Positions 45,223 to 53,784 of a DNA stretch of 64,000 bases are shown piece after piece. Every line of letters begins with the position of its first letter. Position 1 is the first letter of the stretch. A program made the position numbers and the translations under genes. This DNA comes from JBGCEZ01 sp045106735. GTDB taxonomy: Bacteria > Planctomycetota > Phycisphaerae > Phycisphaerales > SM1A02. The notes beneath the pieces are model-generated. The model did not search any database, had not been told where the DNA came from, and saw only the letters and a program-made list of their open reading frames with translations. The stretch covers positions 1 to 64,000 of the forward strand of contig JBGCEZ010000014.1 of NCBI GenBank assembly GCA_045106735.1, read 5' to 3'.

Positions 45223-46788
45223 TCAGTCGGCGGTCGCCGCGATCAGGTCGGCCACGGCCATCAGACGATCAAGATCCCAGTCATCGACCACGCCGTCCTC
45301 GTTGAAGTCGGCCGGGCAGCCGAGGCAGGGCCCCCACGACTTCATCAGGATCCGAATGTCGATCGCATCCACCACGCCGTCGCCGTTCAGATCGACCAGC
45401 TCCCGCCAGGCGTCGATCGCTCCCGAGTCGAGCCCGCCGCCGCCGGAGCAGTCGATCGTCAGGTCGGCCGGATCGAAGCAATCGCACACGCCGCAGATCG
45501 GCGTGCCCGCGCCCGAACACGCGAGGCCGTTGACGATCTCCCCGGGAAACGGCGGGTCGAGCGTGTCCGGGATGTCGGCCTCCGTCGTGGCGAAGAACAG
45601 AAAATTGAGATCGAGGTTGTTCTTGGAGAGGTCCCACCCGATGCCGGGCGCGGGCTCGGCTTCGTCCCACCGGCAATAGAGTTCGAGGTCCGGTTCGATC
45701 GGGTCCACACCGCCGTTGTACGACGCCAGGATCTCAGCGGGCGTGCGCACGACCGACCAGACGCGCAGGTCGTCGATGTTCCCTCCGAAGTACCGGCTCC
45801 CCACCGAGCCGATCTGCACCGGCCCCTCGATGTCATCGGCCGCGTCGAACGGCCCGACGCCGGCCGGCTGGCCGTTGATGTAGATCGCGGCCGTGTCGGA
45901 GGCGGCATCGATCGAGAACGCCACGTGGTTCCAGATGCCGGTCGAGATCGAAACGTTGCTGCGGAGCAGATTGGACACGGCCCCGATGGACTGGACGACC
46001 GGGAACGGATCGGCGGGCGTCGTGCCGAGCGACAACTCCCACTGCGTTCCTCCGGAATTGAGGAGGTGCGCGATGACCGGCCGGCCGAAGCTCGTCGGCT
46101 TGACCCACGCCTCGACGGTCAGGGCGGATCCCCCGGGCTGATCGATCGAGAACGACGGGTCGTATTCAACAACGACGTACTGGAAGAGCCCGTTGAGGAT
46201 GAGGGACTCGCCTTCGCACTCGCACATCTCGCCGTAGAACGCGGCGAAGCAGTCGCAGACAGTGCAGAGGCACGTGCCCTGGTTGCTGCACCCGTCGGGG
46301 CAGTCCGTGCAGCAGGAGGAGCCATCACCGAAGCACAGACCACACGCATCCAGGTTCGCCGTTTCACAGCAAATCCCGTTGGCGTCGGTCACCGCCGTCC
46401 CGAAGCAGCGTCCGAGGCAGTCCAGCTCGCCCGGCAAGCAGCACGCCCCGTTGGTGCCGACGACGTTGCCGACGCCGCTCAGCACGGCGATCAGATCGTC
46501 GAAGCTGACGGTGCAGTTGCCATCGACGTCGGCGGGGTTGCCGGCCTTGCAATCGTCCACCGGCCCCCACCCGGCGAGGACGCCGACGATGTCGCCGAAG
46601 CCGATCGCGCCGTCGCCGTCCACGTCAAGCGTGCATGCGGTCGGCCCGGCAAGGGCCGGCGTGGCGAACCCGCCGCAGGCCAGGAGGAGGACGGCGAGCC
46701 AGCGAATGCCGCCGCGCTCGCGCGTGAACAGACGAATGGACGGTTTTTGCACGGGTATGCTCCGGAAGTACTGACCCGCAGCCATCAT
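45223..46788 (-). CDS. secreted LamG/concanavalin-like protein with dockerin-like repeats at both ends
   Basis: The 521-residue protein has a signal peptide (WLAVLLLACGGFATPALA). Two EF-hand-like repeats follow at once (DVDGDGAIGFGDIVGVLAGWG, DVDGNCTVSFDDLIAVLSGVG). A Cys-rich stretch of about 20 cysteines (residues ~117-192, for example GACCLPGELDCLGRCFG) resembles EGF-like spacing. The LamG domain (~205-370) has LTVEAWVKPTSFGRPVIAHL, WNHVAFSIDAASDTAAIYINGQPAG and GGNIDDLRVWSVVRTPAEI. Two further EF-hand-like repeats end the protein (LNGDGVVDAIDIRILMKSWGPC, NEDGVVDDWDLDRLM). It is probably an extracellular carbohydrate or matrix binder. Confidence 0.88.
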   Translation of the reverse strand: MMAAGQYFRSIPVQKPSIRLFTRERGGIRWLAVLLLACGGFATPALAGPTACTLDVDGDGAIGFGDIVGVLAGWGPVDDCKAGNPADVDGNCTVSFDDLIAVLSGVGNVVGTNGACCLPGELDCLGRCFGTAVTDANGICCETANLDACGLCFGDGSSCCTDCPDGCSNQGTCLCTVCDCFAAFYGEMCECEGESLILNGLFQYVVVEYDPSFSIDQPGGSALTVEAWVKPTSFGRPVIAHLLNSGGTQWELSLGTTPADPFPVVQSIGAVSNLLRSNVSISTGIWNHVAFSIDAASDTAAIYINGQPAGVGPFDAADDIEGPVQIGSVGSRYFGGNIDDLRVWSVVRTPAEILASYNGGVDPIEPDLELYCRWDEAEPAPGIGWDLSKNNLDLNFLFFATTEADIPDTLDPPFPGEIVNGLACSGAGTPICGVCDCFDPADLTIDCSGGGGLDSGAIDAWRELVDLNGDGVVDAIDIRILMKSWGPCLGCPADFNEDGVVDDWDLDRLMAVADLIAATAD

Positions 46789-46889
46789 CGACGGCGGGGC
46801 CCGATGCTACCGAGAGTGGCCGCGCTCTCGAGCAACCAGTTGTCATAAATGCGCGATGACTTTCCGACGCCCAGCGACCGGGGCACCAT

Positions 46890-47060
46890 GCCAGGTGGGG
46901 AGCGGTGATCGGCACCCGGCGCTCGACACAGGCCGCACCCAGCGTCGCAACTTCGTGATCACGCAGGGACCGTGGATTCCCGACACCCTGAGCTTCGCCG
47001 GCGACGACGTGAAGCTGGAACTGCGCGAGCGAAGCCGCGGCAGCACGCCGGCCCCGAACC
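46890..47060 (+). pseudogene. relic copy of the C-terminus of the lipoprotein encoded at 43458-45065
   Basis: The plus strand reads DTGRTQRRNFVITQGPWIPDTLSFAGDDVKLELRERSRG, clearly homologous to DKSRTQRRDFFVTQELWIPDALSLGRYHVKLELRDRASG of the lipoprotein. The DNA is close to identical over stretches such as gtggattcccgac and gtgaagctggaactgcgcga. Only about 50 codons are preserved, with no start or lipobox, so it is a decayed duplication. The flanks (46789-46889) contain no gene. Confidence 0.75.
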
Positions 47061-47487
47061 ACGCGTACGTCTTCAACCAGAGACTGTCTCGCGGCCACCG
47101 ACGCGGCAACGGATGTGGCCACGGATGCGACAACGTGATCCGGTTCGTCGACAACGTTGCGTGCGCCCGCATCGTGTCGGTGATCGTCCCGAAGTCGTCG
47201 GCCGCGTACCGCCCGAACGCGTACCGGCCCGTGGTGACGGGATGACGGGGTGACGGGATGACGGGATGACGGGATGACGGGATGACGGAATCACGGGATG
47301 ACGGGATGACGGGATCACGGTCAATCCGACGGCGGCGAACCCGGCCAGCAATGGCTCGTGCTCCTTCCGGCGCGCCGTCCGGCCGAGGCCTCGGATCGCC
47401 ACGCGGTCCAGTGCAGGGAGAGCAGCAGCCCATCGGCCTGAGCGCGACCCGATTCGGATCCAGGAATGCCCCGAGGCTGGGTTGGCC
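47061..47487. other. gene-free spacer with a tandem array
   Basis: No gene is seen. Left of the array is GC-rich non-coding sequence; the 8-bp array is listed separately. The right end leads to the stop of the GH57 gene. Confidence 0.5.
47235..47322. repeat. tandem array, 8-bp unit, about 11 copies
   Basis: Unit tgacggga, eight near-perfect copies with variants tgacgggg, tgacggaa, tcacggga and tcacggtc. It lies in the spacer between the relic lipoprotein tail and the GH57 gene. Confidence 0.85.
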
Positions 47488-48735
47488 TCAGGGTTGGCCG
47501 ACCAGCGCGCCCATGCTCACGCCCGCGCGTCGGGCCACGTCGTCCAGCACGTTCATGAAACGGACGTAGGCGACGTACGGACTCTCGTACGGACTGAAGT
47601 ACGCGTGCACGTCGCCGTCGGACCAGAACTTCGTGCTCATGTAATACACATGGTCGGACGTGGTGAGCTTGCGCCAGTCTTCCAGGATCCATTCGTCGCC
47701 GGCGGCATGGCGTTCCTTGACCGGACCTTCGAGGGCGTACAACGCGCGGCAGGCGTCGCGCTGCATGCCATTGCCCAGCCAGGCGGTGAGATCGCGTTCT
47801 TGGTCGGCCCAACTGATCGGTTCGTGGGCGTCGTACTCGCCGACCGGGGCGTGCCGCTCGGCCGCCTCGCGCGGCAGGACGAATTCGTTCGCCCCGGGGT
47901 TCACATCAAAGACGGCCCCGGGCAACGCATCAAGGAACTCAAAGATGCCGGTATCGGCCCACTGGTGTTCGCCCAGCGTCTCGTAGTCCATGAACAGATT
48001 GCACAGGTGTCCGTCGCCGTTGATCGCGTCGATCCATTCGGCGAACGTCTCGGCCCGCAACGGCCACTGATCCCACTGGCGATTGCTGAACCGGAAAGCC
48101 ATGTCGTCGCTGAGGGCGTACTTCTTGAGCAGCAGCCGCGGCCCGGCCAGCGCATCGCCGGCCGCATCGTCGAGCCGGCCCGGTGGCGCATACACATGGT
48201 TTGGCGAGCGGTAGTCGAGCAAGCGATCGACGCCCTCGCAGATGACCGCGCGGTAGCGCCCCGTTGCCCGCATGTGTTCGGCCAACGCGTTGTTGTACAT
48301 CAGCTCGGTATTGCGGAAGACGACCGGGTCCACGCCGAACAGCGACTGCATCCGCGCGCGGTGGGCTTCCACCTGGGCGTCAAACTCATCGCGGCTGAAG
48401 AAGAACGCCAGCGAGTGGTGCGAGGTTTCGCCGATGAACTCACACGCCCCGGTTTCGGCCAGGGCCTGGAAGAGTTCGATGACGTCGGGCGCCCAACGTT
48501 CCATTTGCCGCAGCGCGGTGTCGGTGATCGCGTACGAAACGCGAAACCGCCCGTCGTGGCGTCGCACCAGATCCAGGATCTGGCGCGTGGCCGGGCGGTA
48601 GCACTTGTTGGCCACCTTCTTCATGATGAGCTCGTTGAGCTCGTCGTCGAAGTAGAAAGGGTCGGTCGCCCGCAGGTCGTAGTCGCGGAGTCGCCACGGC
48701 TGGTGGACCTGAAAATAGAAGCAGACGCTGGCCAT
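47488..48735 (-). CDS. glycoside hydrolase family 57 protein
   Basis: The 415-residue protein starts at MASVCFYFQVHQPWRLRDYD, where VHQP is the family's first conserved region. Others are SHHSLAFFFS, VVFRNTELMYNN with the nucleophile near Glu144, and CNLFMDYETLGEHQW with the acid/base near Asp250. GH57 enzymes include alpha-amylases, 4-alpha-glucanotransferases and branching enzymes; the length fits an alpha-amylase-like type. No signal peptide, so it probably acts on cytoplasmic glycogen-like polymers. It is divergent from pyrE across a 24-bp palindrome. Confidence 0.92.
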   Translation of the reverse strand: MASVCFYFQVHQPWRLRDYDLRATDPFYFDDELNELIMKKVANKCYRPATRQILDLVRRHDGRFRVSYAITDTALRQMERWAPDVIELFQALAETGACEFIGETSHHSLAFFFSRDEFDAQVEAHRARMQSLFGVDPVVFRNTELMYNNALAEHMRATGRYRAVICEGVDRLLDYRSPNHVYAPPGRLDDAAGDALAGPRLLLKKYALSDDMAFRFSNRQWDQWPLRAETFAEWIDAINGDGHLCNLFMDYETLGEHQWADTGIFEFLDALPGAVFDVNPGANEFVLPREAAERHAPVGEYDAHEPISWADQERDLTAWLGNGMQRDACRALYALEGPVKERHAAGDEWILEDWRKLTTSDHVYYMSTKFWSDGDVHAYFSPYESPYVAYVRFMNVLDDVARRAGVSMGALVGQP

Positions 48736-48740
48736 GGCGA

Positions 48741-48764
48741 CCATGGTACCCGGCGGTACCATGG
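48741..48764. promoter_or_regulatory. perfect 10-bp inverted repeat between divergent genes
   Basis: CCATGGTACC and GGTACCATGG flank a CGGC loop. The palindrome begins five bases before the GH57 start and reaches into the region just before the pyrE start (one of the pyrE ATGs at 48761 is inside it). It could be an operator or form a hairpin in either leader mRNA. Confidence 0.55.
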
Positions 48765-48769
48765 CGCGC

Positions 48770-49318
48770 ATGAGCACTTCCATGGCCACCGCCGACGTCG
48801 CCCGCCGCATTGCCGAGACCGCCGTGCTGCGCGGGAACTTCACCCTCCGCAGCGGACGAACCAGTTCGTTCTACGTCGACAAGTATCGGTTCAGCACCCA
48901 GCCGGACATCCTGGCCGCGGTTGGCGCGATGTTCGCCGAGCGCGTGCCGGCCGGCACCACGCGATTGGCCGGCGCGGAACTCGGCGGCATTCCCCTGGTC
49001 ACGGCGGCGAGCATGGCTGCGGGCCTCCCCACCATCTTCATTCGCAACCAGAAGAAGGACTACGGCACGGCCAAGCAGCTCGAGGGGATCCTGGAGCCCG
49101 GCGACTCGGTCATGCTGGTCGAAGACGTGGCCACCACCGGCGGCCAGGTGCTCGAGGCGGCCAAGGTCATTGAGGCCGAGGGCGCGACGGTGTCGCTGAT
49201 CTGCGCGGTCATCGACCGCGAAGAAGGAGCGACCGAGCACATCGAGGGCGCGGGCTACGCCTTCGACCGACTCTTCCGGCTTGGCGATCTGGGGATCGAG
49301 CCGGAAGCGCGGGACTGA
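48770..49318 (+). CDS. pyrE: orotate phosphoribosyltransferase
   Basis: The 182-residue protein has the OPRTase landmarks: FTLRSGRTSSFYVDKYRFSTQP, LAGAELGGIPLVTAASMAAGLPTIFIRNQKKDYGTAKQLEG (the flexible catalytic loop with Lys residues) and VMLVEDVATTGGQVLEAA, the 13-residue PRPP-binding motif. It makes OMP from orotate and PRPP in pyrimidine synthesis. ATGs at 48761 and 48782 are alternative starts; none has a good Shine-Dalgarno sequence, and the first lies in the palindrome. Confidence 0.95.
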   Translation: MSTSMATADVARRIAETAVLRGNFTLRSGRTSSFYVDKYRFSTQPDILAAVGAMFAERVPAGTTRLAGAELGGIPLVTAASMAAGLPTIFIRNQKKDYGTAKQLEGILEPGDSVMLVEDVATTGGQVLEAAKVIEAEGATVSLICAVIDREEGATEHIEGAGYAFDRLFRLGDLGIEPEARD

Positions 49319-49385
49319 TCCGCGGGCTGTTCGCCCGGCCGACGGCCCGATCCATGCTGCACCCCGTGCACGCCATCGTGGCCGA

Positions 49386-50390
49386 TCACTCCCCAGGGCG
49401 TGGGGCCACGCCCCCGCCCGCATGCCGCCGGGCGAGCCACCACATGCTGCCACCTCCGGCGACCGCGGCCACCAACAATTCTCCGGCCCGCGCGACAAGG
49501 TCGGCGGTCACCGCGACTTCCAGCGGAACGTCGGCAAGGACCGGGGCGAGCAAGCCGATGGTCCACTCGCGCAGGCCCAGACCATTGCTCGTCAGCGGAA
49601 CAATGGTGACGACGACGGCGACCGCCGCCAGTCCGGCCGCCGCCGCGACTCCCAGCTCCACGCCGACCAGCGCAAACGACGCCCAAGTCCGCAGCGCGAT
49701 GCACCCGACCTCGGCCATGCGAATCAGGCCGGCCACGGCCCAGGGGGTTCGGCCGCGAGATTCATCGCGGCGGACGGCGGCAACAATGGCCAAGCCCACC
49801 GCCGGAACCATCAGCCCGAACAACAAACCCGCCCGGGTGCCTCGGCCGATCCATACCAGTCCCAGGATCATGGCGGCGAGGCCCGCGCTGAGGACGACCG
49901 CGCCGATCATCAGGCCGACGCTCCGGCGGACCGGAATCGCGTGCACCCGAGCGTGGTACGCCACGCGCCCCGGCATGCCCGGCCGCAGCGGCAAGTAGTT
50001 CAACAGCGTTGCCGCGGCCATGACCGCCTGCATTTCCGCCCGCCCCACCGTTCCGTGCCGCCGAAACAGCACGTGGAAGAACCAGCCGGTGAGTCCCAAG
50101 TTGGCGACAATCGCGGCGAAAAGTGCGAGCACGACGAGCGGGTCGGGATTTCGCAACGCCGTGGCGGCATCGGCCAGTCCATCGCGGCGAGACCACAACA
50201 GCCATGCAGCCCCGGCCAGAAGCGCCAGGCCGAGCACACCCCCGAGGATGCGCCGGACGGCCGACGTCGACGATGTGGGATCGGGCATGACCGCGGCGCC
50301 GTTCTCGTCCGCCTCTCCGCCGCCGCCGCCGTCACCGGCACCGCCAGCATCGCCAGCGACGCGATCTTCATCGCCGCCAGCGTCGGTCAC
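49386..50390 (-). CDS. lysylphosphatidylglycerol synthase TM-region/UPF0104-like membrane protein
   Basis: About 334 residues with eight to nine hydrophobic segments, such as ILGGVLGLALLAGAAWLLW, PLVVLALFAAIVANLGLTGWFFHVLF and SVGLMIGAVVLSAGLAAMILGLVW. MQAVMAAATLLNYLPLRPGMPGRVAYHAR is the family hallmark (N-x-x-x-P-x-R-x-G). The family includes the flippase domain of MprF and AglD-like lipid transport proteins. The GTG start makes a 4-base GTGA overlap with the preceding gene; an ATG at 50288 would drop a Gly/Asp-rich N-terminus. It likely forms an operon with the TPR-like gene. Confidence 0.85.
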   Translation of the reverse strand: MTDAGGDEDRVAGDAGGAGDGGGGGEADENGAAVMPDPTSSTSAVRRILGGVLGLALLAGAAWLLWSRRDGLADAATALRNPDPLVVLALFAAIVANLGLTGWFFHVLFRRHGTVGRAEMQAVMAAATLLNYLPLRPGMPGRVAYHARVHAIPVRRSVGLMIGAVVLSAGLAAMILGLVWIGRGTRAGLLFGLMVPAVGLAIVAAVRRDESRGRTPWAVAGLIRMAEVGCIALRTWASFALVGVELGVAAAAGLAAVAVVVTIVPLTSNGLGLREWTIGLLAPVLADVPLEVAVTADLVARAGELLVAAVAGGGSMWWLARRHAGGGVAPRPGE

Positions 50391-53071
50391 TGCCCGATTC
50401 CGGTCCGGCGGAGTTCTGACTCGACCGCCTCGGCCACGCGGCGCAACGTGATGTCGTCGCCGCCCAACTCCTCCTGGAGGACTGGATCGTCGCGGCGCGT
50501 CACGTGGTTCAGCAACCACGCCAGCCGAACGAGCCGGGCATTGCTCCGTTGCACCCGCTCGACGATGGGTTCGAGCGCCCGCGTGCGAGGCACGGTGAGC
50601 AGCAGCCACGCTTGCACTTGCGGATCCAGCGTCGGCCACGCCGACACCATGGCGTTGCCGCAATCGGCCTGCAGCGCCCGGATGAGCTCGTTCGGATCGG
50701 CGAACTCCTGTACCGCGAACTGATGCACCACGCCCAGGTCGCGCATCACGTCCCGACCATTTGTCGCGTCGCCGGCCCGGCGAATGCGGTCTCGGAACGA
50801 CTGTGACAACCGAGGCATTTCGCCTTCCGGTGCGGGATCACTCATCCTGATGCCATCGATACGCATCACCGGGCCGCTGTCTTCGCTCCCCAGCGGACCA
50901 GGGACGAACACCGCGCCCGCGCCCACCCGGTGGTTGATCAGCCCTCGCACTTGGACAAAGCCCCCCTCGACCGCCTCGCGGTTGAGCGTGCGACCCATGG
51001 GATGGCGTCGAAGATCGACGTCGACCACCAAGCGTTCGCGCGGCTCAAGACGAATGCGGCGACCGAGATCCACGACGAGGCGCTGTCGATTCTCGCGGGT
51101 CTCGCCGTTGACCGTCACGTTGACCGACGGCTCGAGAATCACCGTCGGAAAGATCGGCCCCTCCGAGGACAGCGCGAGCGCCACTGGCGCATTGTTGCTG
51201 ACCTCGACCCGAACGATCAGAGGTTGGAACGGACCAACGGTCCGCTTGGGAACCGAAACCCGCAGTTGCACCGCGGTCGACCGGTCGACGGCCATGACAT
51301 CGAAGGCCGGCGGAATGGTGGCGATCAGACCTTCGAGCCGCGCGGCGTCGGGGGTCGGGGCGATGCGTTCGCCGGCCAATCCGAGCAAGCGGGCCTGGGC
51401 CCAGGTTCCGGCGAGCGTTCCGCGGGCCTGAACCGCGACGGCTCGGAGTTCACCGCGCGCCGCTTCGGGTTCGCCGCGCAGTTCCAAGAGCGTGGCCTGC
51501 CCCAGTCGAGCCAGTGGATCGGTCGCCAGCAAATCGGCGAACGCAGCTTCCGCCGCGTCCCAGTCGTCTCGGCGAACGGCGATCCAACCGGCGAATCGGG
51601 CCGCCGCTTCCTCGGTCAGTTCGAAGGCAGTCGACGCATCGGCGACCAATTGTTCGCAGCGTTCCCCGTCGCGGGCCAACCAGACAGCGAGCCACGCCTG
51701 ATCGAGCTGGGCCGCGGCCACGTCGATCGGCTTGGCCCCGGCCGAGCGGAGGCCGGCGATGTACCGGTCGTAGTCGCCCATGAGCTCTTCGGCGAGTTCG
51801 ACGTCGAGCGGAACATCTTCATCGACGGCGCGGCGACCGGGGCTGACGCCCGCGCCTTCCAATCGCACGATCGCCAATCGGACGGCGGCGGCGGCCGGCG
51901 GAAGACCCGCACGCTTCGGCAGTGGTTCGAGGTTCACGGTCGACCCTGGCTCGCGATCTTCGGCCCGGGCACGCTGGGCGATGGCCAGCTCCAGTCTCAC
52001 GGCCAGATCGCGCTCCCGCTGGGTCAGGGCGGAGACCGCCCCCTGCGGCGAACCGGACGCCCACCGAGCGATGGCCAAGTCGGCCACCAAGTTGCCCGGG
52101 GTCTCGGCTCGCCACCCGTCATAGATGTTCAGGCCGGTCGAGTACAGACGGCTCGCGCCGACGTACGCCCCTTCCTGGAGCAGCAAGCGGGCCAGGGCTT
52201 CGATCGCCGCACCTTCGGTCGGGTCGGCGAGGACGAGGTTCATCAACAACTCCGCCCGGTCGGTCGCCGAGGCGGTCCTCCGCTGCAGGAACTCCACGGC
52301 GGTACGCGCGGCGGGAACATTCGATGTGTCGAGTTCCATCGCCTGGACGAGCGCCTCAACGAACCCATCGAGGTCTTCCCGCCGCTGACGCAGGAGGGCG
52401 AGATCAAAGGCAATCCGCGAGCCAGCGGCCTGGCCGAGTCGATCGTCCTGGGCCGCCTGAATCAGGTGCACATAAAAGGCGTCGCGTTCCTCGACGAGTT
52501 GAAAGCGCACGTCGGCCGCCCGAAGCAATCGCAGCAACTGGGCCACGTCGTCATCGGGATCCAGTTCGAGCACGCGGCTGAGGGCGGCGTCGATCGCCGC
52601 ATCGTCTTCGGCGAGCCGGGCCGCACTCAGGGCGAGCCGCTGGGCCGCTTCGTCCTCGGGAACCAGCCGAGCCGCCTCGGCCGCCACCACCGCCGCCGCC
52701 CGGATGACCGTCGCCGTCGGGGCCGGCCCGACGACCACCTCCCGCGCCATGCGGGACAACTCCGTGGCGAGCAAGGCTTCAGCCGGCGGAAGTGGGGCTC
52801 TTTCATCGAACGTCCCCGCGGTCCGCTGGGCCATCGGGCGGTCGCTCAGCGGAGGCAACTGCCGGATGGGCGGACGATTCACGGGCCCTTCCTGCGACGG
52901 CGAGATGGGTGGGCGATCTTGGGCCGCCGCGGACCGGATGCCCCCGCCGAGCAGGCCGGCGACGGCGATGGGCATCAACAGCGCAGCCGCGGCGAGCCAT
53001 CGGCGGCCGATCGCGGGCCGAGCGAGTGACCAAGAACGAACCGAGCGGTCACGGAAACAGGTCGAGGGCAT
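50387..53071 (-). CDS. large exported TPR-like protein, function unknown
   Basis: The 894-residue protein has a long signal peptide (RRWLAAAALLMPIAVAGLLGGGIRSAAAQ). Residues ~90-590 are alpha-helical and Ala/Leu/Glu-rich with TPR-like spacing (LVPEDEAAQRLALSAARLAEDDAAIDAALSRVLELDPDDDVAQLLRLL; WDAAEAAFADLLATDPLARLGQATLLELRGEPEAARGEL). A beta-rich domain (~600-750) has RVEVSNNAPVALALSSEGPIFPTVILEPSVNVTVNG, like a folded periplasmic module. The end is helical again. I do not recognise a named family. Its TGA overlaps the GTG of the flippase-like gene. Confidence 0.85.
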   Translation of the reverse strand: MPSTCFRDRSVRSWSLARPAIGRRWLAAAALLMPIAVAGLLGGGIRSAAAQDRPPISPSQEGPVNRPPIRQLPPLSDRPMAQRTAGTFDERAPLPPAEALLATELSRMAREVVVGPAPTATVIRAAAVVAAEAARLVPEDEAAQRLALSAARLAEDDAAIDAALSRVLELDPDDDVAQLLRLLRAADVRFQLVEERDAFYVHLIQAAQDDRLGQAAGSRIAFDLALLRQRREDLDGFVEALVQAMELDTSNVPAARTAVEFLQRRTASATDRAELLMNLVLADPTEGAAIEALARLLLQEGAYVGASRLYSTGLNIYDGWRAETPGNLVADLAIARWASGSPQGAVSALTQRERDLAVRLELAIAQRARAEDREPGSTVNLEPLPKRAGLPPAAAAVRLAIVRLEGAGVSPGRRAVDEDVPLDVELAEELMGDYDRYIAGLRSAGAKPIDVAAAQLDQAWLAVWLARDGERCEQLVADASTAFELTEEAAARFAGWIAVRRDDWDAAEAAFADLLATDPLARLGQATLLELRGEPEAARGELRAVAVQARGTLAGTWAQARLLGLAGERIAPTPDAARLEGLIATIPPAFDVMAVDRSTAVQLRVSVPKRTVGPFQPLIVRVEVSNNAPVALALSSEGPIFPTVILEPSVNVTVNGETRENRQRLVVDLGRRIRLEPRERLVVDVDLRRHPMGRTLNREAVEGGFVQVRGLINHRVGAGAVFVPGPLGSEDSGPVMRIDGIRMSDPAPEGEMPRLSQSFRDRIRRAGDATNGRDVMRDLGVVHQFAVQEFADPNELIRALQADCGNAMVSAWPTLDPQVQAWLLLTVPRTRALEPIVERVQRSNARLVRLAWLLNHVTRRDDPVLQEELGGDDITLRRVAEAVESELRRTGIGQ

Positions 53072-53784
53072 GCGGGAGTCTCTGGATCGGGCGAGGCGTG
53101 AGCGAGAAGGCGTGGGCGGGAGGCGTGGGCGGGAGGCGGGCGGCGGAGCGGCGGAGCGGGAGGCGGGCCAGGAGGCGGGCGACGTCGACCAGGGAGGTCA
53201 GCGGCGGTCGATCGAGCGTGGCCGAGGACGGGAATCCGTGACGATTGACGGGGCCCGAACACATGGCGAACGAGCGTGCTGCGGCGGGCACCCCGGTGGC
53301 GGCCTCCGTTCCATCATCGGACATCGGGCCGCTGCGTGCCGAACGTCCGGCCGTTGGATCCGCGACGATTCTCGCATCGACCGCCGGCCGACGGATCCGA
53401 ACCGGCCTTCGCCGCGTACCCAGCCTGACCACGCGGCTCGGCCTCGGGCCCCGCGCGGCATTCTGTAAAGCTTCGCCGGTCGCCACCTTTCCGGCGTGCT
53501 GGCGCGGCCGATTGGCGGCCCCGGAGTCGGGGCTGCTGGCCAGTTGTCGGCCAGTTGTCGGCCACCCGGCGGGTTCGTTGACACCCCCCGGAGCCGGTGA
53601 TACGGTCGCCCCTCGCCGGAGTTCGGACCCAAGTCGGGACAAGGACCTTCCGCGGCCAACCGCCGTGGAGCCGCTTCTGAAGCCGATCCGCCGAGGCCCG
53701 GACGTGGCCATGAATTCGCGTCGTGTACCCCCTGCCGGGCCCGCCTTCGGACCACCCGTGCCGCCGTTCCAGGAGATGGATGAC
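53072..53784. other. long divergent spacer without a gene
   Basis: The spacer separates the TPR-like gene (minus) from the gene at 53785 (plus). About 53093-53170 is a purine-rich imperfect repeat (gggcgggaggc-like). ccagttgtcgg is repeated twice in tandem near 53540-53561. A frame open through most of the spacer joins the downstream gene, but its composition and the strong Shine-Dalgarno at 53771 argue against translation. Confidence 0.5.
53578..53606 (+). promoter_or_regulatory. possible sigma-70 promoter
   Basis: TTGACA at 53578-53583 is a perfect -35 box, followed after 17 bases by TACGGT, which matches only three bases of TATAAT. It would drive the gene at 53785 with a leader of about 170 bases. 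Confidence 0.3.

Noticed and set aside
53245..53784. Possible N-terminal extension of the gene at 53785
   Set aside because: The frame is open but has non-coding composition, no signal peptide, and a strong AGGAG sits nine bases before the internal ATG that is followed by a good signal peptide.
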